Shown here one piece after another: positions 12,701 to 23,800 of a stretch of DNA of 64,000 nucleotides; within the stretch, counting starts at the first letter, position 1; every line of letters starts with the position of its first letter. A program made the translations under genes and the position numbers. Location of the stretch: contig NC_077243.1 of NCBI RefSeq assembly GCF_947179165.1, positions 34,670,001 to 34,734,000 of the forward strand. The letters run 5' to 3'. This stretch comes from Solanum dulcamara (lineage: Eukaryota > Streptophyta > Magnoliopsida > Solanales > Solanaceae). The notes under the pieces were generated by a model, which had not been told where the DNA came from, made no database searches, and was given only the letters and a program-made list of their open reading frames with translations.

Positions 12701-14344
12701 TGCCACCCTTTTTGGTCTCAGAAATATTGTCCTTCACATGAGCATGATGTCACCAAACGATGCTGTAGTTGTGAACGTCTTGAGGTATGGTTGTCTTAAA
12801 ATTAAACATGTTGGATCACCTATCATTTAACTAACATGCTTGATGCTGATATTGTTCTTTTCTTCTTTAAGCCAAGAAGTGCAAGATATGTCTCACTTGG
12901 GGACGGTAGGAGCTTATGCCTAGAGTGCATGGAATCTGCCATCATGGATACCGGGGATTGCCAGCCACTTTACCATGCCATCAGAGACTATTATGAAGGC
13001 ATGAACATGAAAATAGAGCAAGAAGTTCCTATGCTTCTTGTTGAAAGACAAGCCCTTAATGAAGCCATAGAAGGGGAGAAACATGTAAGGATGACTTTGT
13101 ACCTGTAGTTTTTCTGTTCTTTTGTCTGGAAATTTCTGACGGGAAAATACTTCAGGGTTTTCATCATATGCCCGAAACCAGAGGTCTATGTCTATCAGAA
13201 GAGCAAACAGTCACCAGTGTAAGCCGTTCAGTCCCTTGAAATCATTTTTCAGTTTCTTACTAGCTTAAGATGTTTAGTACATAGGTAACCTAGTGAATTG
13301 TGCATTACAAACAATGATGTCTTATTGTCCAGATACTCAAGAGGCCGAGAATGGGTGGTCGCGAAGTAGTGGGAATCAGAACACACCCTCAGAAGCTAAC
13401 TAGAAAATGTGAAGTTACAGCTATTCTAGTATTGTTCGGTCTACCAAGGTAACTTCTTTTTGTCTAATTCCTTTCAGTTTGTTTTATTCCAATATAACTC
13501 TTTGGCTACTCTTGGCATGTTCTACTGACAATGATATGGAATAGCATATATGTTACCCTCGTTCACCAGTTAAGATGCTCTCTGGAAAAGATTATGTGTT
13601 AGGCCTGATAGACTTGCTATATCATTCTATCTGCAGATTACTTACTGGTGCTATTCTTGCTCATGAACTGATGCATGCATGGTTACGTCTAAAAGGTAAG
13701 TTGATCCTATCTTTCTATCTACGTGGGTCTGCAATAGATTTTAGGGATGTATAATCTTCAAGGAAAGAAAGATTAAAAGACAGCTAGATGTTTCATTTTC
13801 AAACTCTCATGATGCATGATACCAGTTAATCAGGGGCCAATCTAGGGTGAGTTCTATGAGTTCAACTGAACTCATTGCGCCAAAGACATTTAAATGTATA
13901 GTACATAAAATAAGATCACACTCATTCTGACTCGACGAACTCTAGATCCTGGTATTCGCCTCTGCAGCTAATATATGTTTAAATTAATTTACTTTAGAAA
14001 AGTTACCTTGTACAAAATTTGCAGGATTCCGTAATCTCAGCCTTGAGGTAGAAGAAGGAATCTGCCAAGTGCTTTCCTACATGTGGCTGGAATCAGAAGT
14101 AATGCCAGGATCTAGAGATATGCCATCAACATCAACTGCATCATCCTCATCAATGTCATCAACCAAGAAAGGTGTTAAGTCTGCAGTAGAGAATAAGTTG
14201 GGTGAGTTTTTCATGCATCAGATCGCCCATGATACTTCTCCAGCATACGGTGGGGGATTCCGAGCTGCTAATGAAGCCGTGAATAAGTATGGTTTAAGAT
14301 GTACATTGGATCACATTCGCTTGACTGGAAGTTTTCCTTTATGA
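9788..14344 (+). CDS. DAR2: DA1-related LIM/zinc peptidase protein (DAR2-like)
   Basis: DA1-family proteins bind ubiquitin and are ubiquitin-activated peptidases that limit cell proliferation and organ or meristem size. The product here most resembles the DAR2 branch. I assign 11 coding exons: 9788-9889, 10573-10657, 10830-10980, 11643-11763, 11921-12004, 12665-12784, 12872-13084, 13156-13218, 13333-13448, 13637-13695 and 14025-14344. They all have GT/AG borders and total 1434 bases (477 aa) without a stop. The N-terminus is [10 protein letters not shown]. Exons 2-3 contain two UIM-like helices ([14 protein letters not shown] and [14 protein letters not shown]). A Pro/Tyr-rich spacer follows. 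A LIM domain starts [16 protein letters not shown] and a second LIM-like Cys-rich part ends CCSCERLE. The C-terminal peptidase has the zinc motif [10 protein letters not shown] (exon 10) and ends [11 protein letters not shown]. It is shorter at the N-terminus than Arabidopsis DAR2; an upstream start exon is possible. It appears intact. Confidence 0.93.
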
Positions 14345-15091
14345 TACCATCATTGTTACATCACTGGCCGTGTCAGTCAATGGTCACTTGTGCTGCCTGG
14401 CAATCCAGAAGTCATTGAATTGAATGCTCCCCTGAGAAAATGAGTTGATCTTGCAAAGCTGGATTAGCTCCTCTTATTTTTTATGGGTTCCGGTTGTGGA
14501 TACTCAGTCCCAAAGAGAAGATTTATGCCACAATGAGAAAGAAGAAAATGTAACATGTAGTTGGACTGCATCATTTTAACTGCAATAAAAATTGAATTTG
14601 AATGCTCCAAAAGTGTCTCCCCACTTCCTGCAAATATTGTTCTAAAATGAAATCCTACTTTGCAACAAGCCAGGCGATAGATTTGTAAGAATAACATTTT
14701 AATTGTCTGCTCTGCATGATGCTAATAAGATGTGGTAATGTATTGTTTTACCTTTGAGTGAATAGAGTGGAACAGTAACCACGTTGAAATTTGAAACACA
14801 GAAAACAATCGATTAGCTTCAGCCATATTCGGGTAACATCAGTAAACGTTATGTGATTCAAAAACTGATTGCTTGTCTACCAGAATGTCAGAAAGCTATA
14901 CCTGGAAACAAATCTTTCATTCTCCAAATAAATCAGAATGTTAAAAAGAATACCTGTGTTTAATTTTACAAGTTTTAAGCAGCATAAGATTCCTACTTGT
15001 CATTCCTCAATTGAAAACTTACCCACATAACTCAACACATATAAATCTACTCTTTCATATTACAAGAAGAAAAAAAGTAGGCCACCATTTT
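14345..15091. other. 3' UTRs between convergent genes
   Basis: This is the space between the stop of the DAR2-like gene and the stop of the RABA2-like gene. It contains an AATAAA at 14584-14589 in + orientation, a plausible polyadenylation signal about 240 bases after the DAR2-like stop. No further gene is seen. Confidence 0.5.
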
Positions 15092-15930
15092 TTAGTTGGA
15101 ACAACATGGTCTACTATTGGTATTGCCTGAACTTTCTCCAACCTTAATAACAGTTCCTTGACCAGGAGTAGCACCTGCTTCTTGAGCTGCTAAAGCTTTT
15201 CTGCTGATTATCTGATAAATATCCAACAAAATCGTTTGAAACGCCTTCTCAACGTTTAAAGCTTCCAATGCAGAGGTTTCAAGAAATGATAACCCTTCTT
15301 TCTCAGCCAAGAGTCTTGCATCTTGATCTGGAATTGCTCGAAGATGGTTCAGATCGGACTTGTTTCCAGCCATCATGATGACAATGTTGGAGTCAGCATG
15401 GTCCCTGAGCTCGCGGAGCCATCGGTGCACATTTTCAAAAGTTTGTCTCTTGGTTATGTCATAAACCAAGAGTGCTCCCACTGCTCCTCTGTAATAAGCA
15501 CTCGTTATGGCTCTGTACCTTTCTTGCCCTGCTGTGTCCCATATTTGTGCCTTTACTGTCTTTCCTTCTACCTGCACCACATCAATTCACGTCTATTACT
15601 AATTTTGAGACAGAAAAATTTAGTCAACACATTTCCATAATTTCTAAAATTCATGCCACGTTTCGTAAAATGTTATGTTCACATAACCAAATACTTAACC
15701 CATGAAATATATGGTTGAGTACAAGACTCAGAAATGCATGGAATTTGGAGAAACCATAAACAAACCTGAAGGGTCCTAGTTGCAAATTCGACGCCAATGG
15801 TGGATTTAGACTCCAAACAGAATTCATTACGCGTAAATCTGGAGAGAATATTAGATTTTCCGACACCTGAATCTCCAATCAAAACAATCTTGAATAAATA
15901 ATCATACTCATGATCCACCTTGTAAGCCAT
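15092..15930 (-). CDS. RABA2B: Rab GTPase, RABA2 (Rab11) class
   Basis: This is a small GTPase of the plant RabA/Rab11 group, which directs trafficking between the trans-Golgi network, endosomes and the plasma membrane or cell plate. There are two exons on the minus strand. Exon 1 is 15,930-15,766 (55 codons). Exon 2 is 15,571-15,092, joined across a 194-base intron with GT/AG ends, giving 214 aa, the normal Rab length. Visible motifs are the P-loop GDSGVGKS (residues 19-26), effector switch [32 protein letters not shown] (switch II), NKSDL (guanine specificity), and ETSAL. A hypervariable tail ends in CCSN, a double-cysteine geranylgeranylation site. The start [20 protein letters not shown] fits the RABA2b-like subtype from memory; the exact paralogue is an inference. 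It converges on the DAR2-like gene with about 750 bases between stops. It looks intact. Confidence 0.95.
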
Positions 15931-16500
15931 TTCTACTTCCCTCTAGCTAGCCAACACATTCACCTAGGAAAGAAAATACTCATCACCCTCTCAAGAAATC
16001 GAATTTTCAATAATAATAAACCAATTCCTTGCAGTTCTAAGGCCATGAAGAAGGTTAGAAAAAAGGATTTCAAACGAAAGAGGAGAAAGAAATTAACTCA
16101 CCATTAGCGGAAGGTGGTGGTTGTTAATAAAATTGTCCACAGAAAAAAAGAAAAACTTATCACATGATAAGAATTGCAAATTAAAATGCGCTTCCTTGGC
16201 CTTTTTTTGATAAGAAAGAGGAGATAACTTGCAAATGTACAGAATCCAAATGAATGAATACTGCCGAAGAAACAGCAACTTGAATGGCTATAACCTTATA
16301 AACAACACATCTTTGCACGTCCCATATTACTCTAGCCTTGTACAATGGGCTCAAATCCTTTTTTTTTTGTGGTGGTGGGGGGTGGGGCGGAAATGTCACA
16401 AACCATGGTACTTTGGGGCCTAATAACTAAACTCAACGACACTTTTCATATTTACAAAACCTAGCTACATTTTCTCTCCTCCCTCTCTCGTTCGCCTCTC
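15931..16500 (-). promoter_or_regulatory. Upstream region of the RABA2-like gene
   Basis: This is the non-coding stretch 5' of the Rab start codon. It is A-rich near 16,010-16,100 in + orientation (pyrimidine-rich leader on the gene strand) and has a CT-rich run at 16,470-16,500 beside the copia LTR. A defined TATA box could not be fixed. No other gene is seen. Confidence 0.35.
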
Positions 16501-17176
16501 TGTTGGAATAATAATTCAAAGTTGGAATAAGAATCTTAAGTTGTCTAAGGATTTATTATTTTTAATATTTATTTAATTAATGTCTAGTTAGAATTTATTT
16601 GTCCTAGTTTATATACGAATAAGTTTTATAGTCCTAGAGCCCGTTTGGATGGGCTTATAAATTGGTCAAACCAACTTATAAGCCTTTTTTAGCTTATTGT
16701 GGTGTTTGCCTAATGCTAACTTTAAATTATAAAGTTTTTAAAGACAGCCAAAAATAAAAAGTTAGGATTTCTAACTTATTTTTTCTAAGTGCTTAAATCC
16801 ATTTTCTTTGACCATAGAAATTACTTTTATATCCCTTATATTTTAACTAAATTCCCAAACTATCCTTTTTATTCTTTTAACCCTAAAATTCATATTTTTT
16901 TCTCATTTCTTCGGCATAAACACTTTTATCCAAATACTCAACTGCTTATTTATAAAAATAACTTTCAGCACTTCAAAGTTCTAAAAGTACTTCATACATA
17001 AAAGTTACTTTTTAAGCTCATCCAAATGGGCTCCTAGTTTAATTTGATTTCTTGGATGTTGCTAGGTTATTTTCAATACACAAATATATATAGAAAATAC
17101 AGAAGACAAAAAAATATATAGATCTTAAAGTAAGATTCAAGAGATTTTGAGTTTATAAATAAAATATTTTCCTTCA
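16501..17176 (+). mobile_element. Ty1/copia 5' LTR (split by a MITE)
   Basis: It starts TGTTGGAATA, a common copia LTR start, and ends TTCCTTCA at 17,176. Three bases later is TTGGTATCAAAGCC, a tRNA-Met primer binding site. Length is 676 bases, of which about 396 are an inserted MITE, so the LTR proper is about 280 bases. No matching 3' LTR was found downstream in the window. Confidence 0.75.
16637..17032. mobile_element. MITE with ~20-bp terminal inverted repeats
   Basis: The left end GAGCCCGTTTGGATGGGCTT and the right end (reverse complement GAGCCCATTTGGATGAGCTT) form an 18/20 inverted repeat. The interior is AT-rich and non-coding, 396 bases in total. Direct repeats TCCTAG flank or overlap the ends (16,632-16,637 and 17,032-17,037), so the exact target-site duplication is ambiguous by a base or two. 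The terminal sequence style is common in Solanaceae non-autonomous DNA transposons; the superfamily is not certain. It sits inside the copia LTR and so inserted after it. Confidence 0.8.
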
Positions 17177-17219
17177 AATTGGTATCAAAGCCAATAATCT
17201 TCACCACCAAATAACATAT

Positions 17220-18070
17220 ATGGCATCAAATATGTTTCCGCGAGCTTCGTCTCCTATGTTCAAAGGAGAAAATTATCAATTATGGGCAGTTAAGATGAAG
17301 ACATATTTACAATCTATAGATCTATGAGATGTTGTTGAAACGGATGGTGAACCATCACCACCGCCGGCCAATCCAACTTTGGCACAAATCAAAAGTTACA
17401 ATGAAGAAAAAATTAAGAAGTTCAAAGCAATGAGTAGTTCATATTCCTTAGTATCTGAAGAAATTTTCACAAAAATCATGACGTGTGAAATTTCAATGGA
17501 AATATGAAATTCTCTAAAGGATGAGTATTTGGACAATGAACAATCAAGATTGATGTAATTTTTGAATCTTAAAAGGCAATTTGAGATGAAAGAGATGAAA
17601 GAAATAGAAGGAATTAAAGATTATGTTGACAAACTTACATCAATTGGCAATAAAATTAGACTGTTTGGTGAAAAATTTTCTGGTAACAAAATTGTTGAGA
17701 AAATTCTTGTAACTTTGCCCGAAAGTTTGAGTCTAAGATTTCTTCACTTGAGGAATCTAAAGATCTCTCAAAAATTTTAGTCAATGATTTGGTGAATGCT
17801 TTGCAAGCTGTTGAGCAAAGAAGGGGAATTAGAGATGAACAAACAATCGTAGAGGCTTTTGCTGCTAAGATACCAAGTGAATCAATCAGAAAAGATAAAT
17901 TTCCACCTTGCGGTATATGCAAGAAATATAACCATGCAAAGAATGATTGTTGGTTTAAAGACAACAGACAAAAGTGTTTTAATTATAAAAAATTTGGTCA
18001 CCTTCAAAAGGATTGCAAGTTTAAAGAGGTACAAGAAAATATGGCACAAGAGGAAGAAGTTTTTCTCTAA
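17220..18070 (+). pseudogene. Ty1/copia gag (broken)
   Basis: The frame opens at 17,220 with MASNMFPRASSPMFKGENYQ, then LWAVKMKTYL, the usual copia gag start (DUF4219/UBN2 type). An in-frame TGA at 17,325 replaces the expected Trp, and frame shifts follow near 17,560 and 17,780. The C-terminal open part (17,789-18,070) has one good CCHC knuckle, CGICKKYNHAKNDC. A second, CFNYKKFGHLQKDC, has Tyr in place of its second Cys. No protease, integrase or RT follows, so the element is truncated after gag. Confidence 0.8.
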
Positions 18071-18151
18071 TTAAAAATTGGAGAAAGGCAAAAAAAAAAG
18101 AGTTGGTGGGAAGGGGATCAACGAGAGTTGGAGACAAAGTGCTCTAATACT

Positions 18152-18323
18152 AGACCGAGCCTTTGGGAGGGGTAGACCGGACATATAGTCCGGGTAGATC
18201 GAGTCTTCAGTCTGGATAGACCGAGCATTCAGGACGGGTAGACCGAGCATACATTCCAGGTAGACCGATCCTTCGGGCCGGATATCCCGAGCCTTCAGGC
18301 CGGGTAGACCGATCCTACAGAAC
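18152..18323 (+). repeat. 22-bp minisatellite, about 8 copies
   Basis: Consecutive 22-base units with consensus AGACCGAGCCTTCAGGCCGGGT run through this stretch: seven full units plus a partial one. Each differs from the next at several sites but keeps the length exactly. It is GC-rich in otherwise AT-rich DNA and lies just past the copia gag fragment. Confidence 0.9.
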
Positions 18324-18439
18324 AATCTAGGGAAAATTCATTATATTTATTATATTTTATATTTCAGCTATGGAATAATCTAGGAAAAATTCAAGAGTGA
18401 TTTAGAAGAATTTAGAGGTAGATAAGACTTTTTAGAAAA

Positions 18440-18708
18440 TTGTATTCAAGAAATATCCTTAAACATGAGACTGGGAAGTAGTTTGAAGTCAGATTCATGG
18501 AATAAGGTTAAAATAGTTCTCGAAACCTCTCATGTCTCTATTGTTACCTAAAGGCAGATGAAGAATCGTTATGATTATCTAAAAGAAAAATATCAAGTTT
18601 GTTTTTCAATAACTAAAAAGACTAGCAATATTTATGATCCAACAACCAATACTATTCTAATGTCTAATAGTGAGTGGAATGAGTACATAAAGGCTAATAT
18701 TATTTAAT
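18440..18708 (+). pseudogene. Myb/SANT-like DNA-binding domain fragment
   Basis: Translation gives LNMRLGSSLKSDSWNKVKIV, a TAA stop at about 18,536, then MKNRYDYLKEKYQVCF, IYDPTTNTILMSN and EWNEYIKAN. This order of motifs is that of the plant Myb/SANT-like domain (PF12776 type), common in genes linked to transposable elements. The internal stop and the lack of a start or further exons mark it as a fragment. The assignment rests on recall of the family and was not tested by search. Confidence 0.6.
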
Positions 18709-19679
18709 AATTTTTTTCTTCATTTTGCCCTAAAAAAAAGTTTGATGTTCTTTTCTATTTGAATATAATGTTTAATTTCATATGCACATTCAGATATTGA
18801 AAACAAATAATTTTAATCATTTAGTGTTCAGATCTAGAAATTTCATCTTAATATTTAGAAGTGTATTCAGATCTAGACTTCTAGATCTTAATATTCAGAT
18901 GTTTTTTCAGATTCAGATGTCTGAATCTTAATGAAAACAAATAATGCCTAAGCATCCTTTAAGTTCAATAAACAAAACGATTACCGGACAAACTTAGGTT
19001 AATTAATTAATATTATTAGTGATTGCTGAGGAATTGAAAAGGCCGAGTATTAAGTGAATACATATTTTCAAACTTGAAATTAATGGACAAACTTAGGTTA
19101 ATAAAAAAATCAAAGGTATTGATTAGATATAGTTATATCTACAAATCTTAATACAAGTAGTAAATTGAATCAATTTATTAAAAAAAAATATGTTTAAAAT
19201 ATTTAGCACAAACTCAAATTTCCGAAAACTTTGACCTGATATTTAACCAAAATTTCCCTTTATACCTTTCACTAGTCAAACTCAATAATTATGATAAAAT
19301 GGGTTAATTAATTAAATCGAAGTGACTTGCTAAAGACAAAAAATAGACTAATTTTAAAATTTCTAAAGATTACAAATTTGGAGAAATCCCTTTTTTTTTT
19401 TTACAAAATTGGTCCCCAACCTTTGCAAAGAGATTAATTTTTTTGAAATCACATGCGTGAAGCTTGAAGATGCCTATTTGTTTATTTATTTTTAGGACAG
19501 ATTTAACTTTAATGAAAAGATTTGCAAGATTTTGTTCTAAGAAAACACTGATTTTCAAGTCTAGCAATGATGAACTTGTATGCAATGGAAAAAAAATATG
19601 ATTTTATAAGCATTACTAATTTATAAGACATCAATTTTAATTCTAAAAATACTACCCAATATAAAAGAAGGGTTAATTA
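18709..19679. other. AT-rich DNA without recognised genes
   Basis: Very AT-rich. It includes short imperfect repeats of TCAGATCTAGA/TTCAGAT type words at 18,790-18,930. No protein domain, RNA gene or element boundary was recognised up to the probable left end of the Mutator-like element. Confidence 0.35.
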
Positions 19680-19770
19680 AAGAACTTATTTAAAGTAAAT
19701 TTTACCTAAATCCCATAATAAAAAAGTCTAATTACTATACATTCCTCATCTTACCAAAATTATCCGATTT

Positions 19771-20797
19771 CCCCTTTTTTTCCAATTTTGCTGATACATT
19801 AGTTATGCATTTGATACATCAACTTTAGCTGTAGAATAGTTAATGCAGATCATCTATTTATGGATAGTATTTTAATATAAGGTATGATTGATTCTTTAAA
19901 TCAATTACTGATCTAATTAATGGAATTAATTGGTTAAAAAAAGCAACGGTTGTGTACATGAAGATTCAAGCCAAAAAACACAGCATCAATTCAAACCAAA
20001 GTCGATTTTAATTTTTTTTCAATTTTGCTGATATATTAGTTATATATCTGATACATCATCTTTAGCTGTAGAATAGTTAATGCATATCCACTATTTATGG
20101 ATAGTATCTTAATATAAGGTATGATTGGTTCTTTAAATGAATTACTGATCTAATTAATGAGATTAATTTGTTAAAAAAAGCAACGGTTATGTTCATGAAG
20201 ATTCAAGCCAAAAAACAGAGCATCGTCTCCAATGGAAAAAATAGACCATCGATTCAAACCAAAGTCGATTTCAATTTTTTTTCCAGTTTTGCTGATACAT
20301 AAGTTATGTATCTGATATATCAACTTTAGCTGTAGAATAGTTAATGCACATCAGCTATTTATGGATAGTAGATTGAGATAAGGTATGATTGGTTCTTTAA
20401 ATGAATTACTGATCTAATTAATGAGATTAATTGGTTAAAAAAGGCAACAATTATGTACATGAAGATTCAAGCCAAAAAACAGAGCACCATCTCCAATGGA
20501 AAAAATAGAGCATCAATTCAAACAAAAGTCGATTTTGACTTTTTTTCCAGTTTTGCTGATACATAAGTTATGTATCTTATATATCAACTTTAGCTGTAGA
20601 ATAGTTAATGCACATCAACTATTTATGGATAGTAGATTGAGATAAGGTATAATTGGCTCTTTAAATCAATTACTGATCTAATTAATGAGATTAATTGGTT
20701 AAAAAAGGCAACAATTATGTACATGAAGTTTCAAGCCAAAAAATAGAGCATCGTCTCCAAGGAAAAAAATAGAGCATCAATTCAAACCAAACTTCGA
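19771..20797 (+). repeat. Subterminal tandem repeat, four units of ~237-265 bp
   Basis: Four head-to-tail copies start near 19,787, 20,024, 20,287 and 20,551 at the shared text TTTTGCTGATACAT(T/A)AGTTAT. Each continues with CTGTAGAATAGTTAATGCA, CTATTTATGGATAGTA, ATTACTGATCTAATTAATG and GAAGATTCAAGCCAAAAAA. Units 3 and 4 are longer because they carry an extra ATCGTCTCCAATGGAAAAA-type segment. They lie between the probable terminal inverted repeat and the transposase start. Confidence 0.9.
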
Positions 20798-20816
20798 GTT
20801 TCATCAATTAATTGAT

Positions 20817-23800
20817 ATGGATATCTCGATACTACTGAGATATTTTGGAGTTTGGCAATCCGATGTTAGTTATGAATAATACAAAAGTGATAGAATCATT
20901 GTTGATGACAATGTATCTTACTTAAATCTAAAAGCAGCAATCGCTGCTGAATTGAGTGTAGATGAATCAGTGAAAAATATTGAAATCCGATACATTATTG
21001 AAGGTAACTCGTCGCCAATATATATTCGTAATGATATGGGTGTTAATCTTTACATAGAGTTGAAGAAGAACGAGCCTGGATTCATAAATTATCCCCTATG
21101 CATATCAAGTTCTGATAAAAAAAGATGTGAGATGAAATTATTTGACAGTACACCTGGAGCAATCGTTTGTGCCGAATCAAACGCAAATGAGTCCCAAATT
21201 TTTAGTTTAGAAAAATTTGGTAATGCTGCAGATTGTTATATATCAGAATTGGATTTGACGAATTACATCACTGATACAAATGGTGCGGAAGTGAAGGAGA
21301 ATCAATTCTATAAGGACAAAGAAACTCTAGTTGACGTAATGGCCAAATACAAAATCAATAATGAATTCAATTTCAAGGTTAAAAGATCCGACAGTAAAAA
21401 TGTATGCGCATAGTCTGCATTTGGAAATTTTGGTTTTGGATATTATCAAACAGTATGTATCAGATACATATGAATGTGTGTATCTGATATATGCTTAAAA
21501 AATATTTTTTTCTGTCATGATACATCAAAACTCTATTTCTGTAACTCGGTTAAAAAATGATCGTAGTTATACTTTTTTTAAAAATTACTGTCAGTGTGTA
21601 TCAGATTCATATGAATCTGTGTATCTAATGCATGTTTGTTTTTTATTCATGATACATACTAATAAGCATGTATCAAGTACATACGTTGACACACTTTCTA
21701 TCAGAATGTCCCTTTGTTTGGTGATATTACATATGAAAAAATATTGGTATGATACATGTCATTTTTAAAATAAAAATGCAGTTATGTGTTAGTATGTTGT
21801 TCAGACAACTGTTGTTGGAGAATGAAAGCTTCATGTTGGAAAAAATCCGATATATTCAAAGTTAGATATTTCAATATTGAACATTCATGTGCACTGACAG
21901 ATAGAATTTTCAATAAAGTTCATGCTACAAAGGCTTTAGTTAGTGCATTCACAACACCTAAATTGGTTAATCATAAGAGAATTCTCACGCCTAATGATAT
22001 ACGAGAGGATATTAAATCAGCGTATGAAAATGATATTACCTATCAACAAGCATGACGTTTAAAAGAGCATGCTTTAGAAATGTTAAGGGGAAAACTGCTG
22101 ATGGATATAGACAACTGCCTGTATACATACATATGCTAAAAATCGTATATCCAAATTCATAAATAAGTATGCACAAGTCACCAACTGATGAGTTCATGTA
22201 TCTGTTCATAGCGTTAAGGCCCTTGATAAAAGGGTTTCAGTTTTATCGACTAGTAATTAGTGTTGACGGTGCGCATCTTGATGGACTTTATAAAGGGACG
22301 TTTGTATCAGCTAGCACACTTGATGGGGCAGGTATTACTTTTTAATACTGTTGCTTATTGAATAACAGTGTGTCATCTCATTTATCACGTTTATTGTGAA
22401 TCTAATAAATTCTAATAACTATTATATCGCTATTATTGATTTTTTAGATTGCATATTGCGATTCGTGTATGGTGTTGTTGATACAAAAATGATGCATCAT
22501 GGACGTGGTTTCTTCAGAAGTTTAAAAATGCATTTGGTGAGAGGGACAATATGTGTGTTGTATCAGATAGGAACGAAAGCATAATCAAGAGTGTAAGCAT
22601 GGTATTTCTCAATGTCCCTCATTTTGCATGCATATGGCATATATGGAGAAATATGTGTACTAAATACAGAAGGAGAAAAGCTGTACTAAGTGACCTCTTC
22701 TATTCGATGGCCAAGGCATACCGAAAAGATGAAGTCGATAAATTAATGGCCAAAATTGAAAGAATCGATCAACGGGTGGCATATTATTTAAAAACTGCAA
22801 GATACGAAAAGTGGTCAAGGGTTCATGTCACTGTCAATAGGGGTAGAATGATGACTTCTAACATCGCAGAATGTATTAATGGATGTCTTGTTGAAGCACG
22901 AGAGCTGCCTATAATTGACTTTTTGGAGCAAACGAGAATGTTATTTGGTGCTTGGAACTGCAAAAATAGGGAAATAGCATCTTATACAAAATATACTTTG
23001 GATAGGAAATTCGAAGATATCCTAATATCAAACACGATCAAGTGTTCGAGAATGAAGGTACACGATAGTTATTTTTAAGTAGATAAGTACTTGATACATA
23101 GTTATTTGATACATTAGTTAGGTATAACCTGTGCTAATTATATACTGATACATCATTTCTGCTACATTAATTTTGTAATTGATACATCAGTTGTGATACA
23201 TATGTGTGAAATTTATTTCCTCCAGGTTTTTGATACGTCAATTATGTATAAACTGTGCTAATTAAAGACTGATACATCAATTCTGATACATCAGATCTGT
23301 AGTTGATACATCAGTTGTGATACATATGTGTGAAGTTTATTTCCTGCAGTTTTTTGATACATCAGTTAGGTATAATCTGTGCTAATTAAATACTGATACA
23401 TCAGTTCTGATACATCAGTTTTGTAGTTGATACATACGTTCTGATACATATATGTGAAATTTATTTTCTGCGGGTTGTTGATTAATCAGTTAGGTATAAC
23501 ATGTGCTAATTAAATACTGATACATCAATTATGATACATCAGTTCTACAGTTGATACATAAGTTCAGATACATATATGTGAAGTTTATTTCTTGTAGGTT
23601 GTTGATTAATTAGTTAGGTATAACCTGTGCTAATTAAATACTGATACATCAGTTTTGTAGTTGATACATACGTTCTGATACATATATGTGAAATTTATTT
23701 TCTGCGGGTTGCTAATTCATCAGTTAGGTATAACATGTGCTAATTAAATACTGATACATCAATTATGATACATCAGTTCTACAGTTGATACATAAGTTCT

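Noticed and set aside
15323..15705. Open frames on the + strand opposite the Rab gene
   Set aside because: Antisense shadows of the RABA2-like exons and intron.
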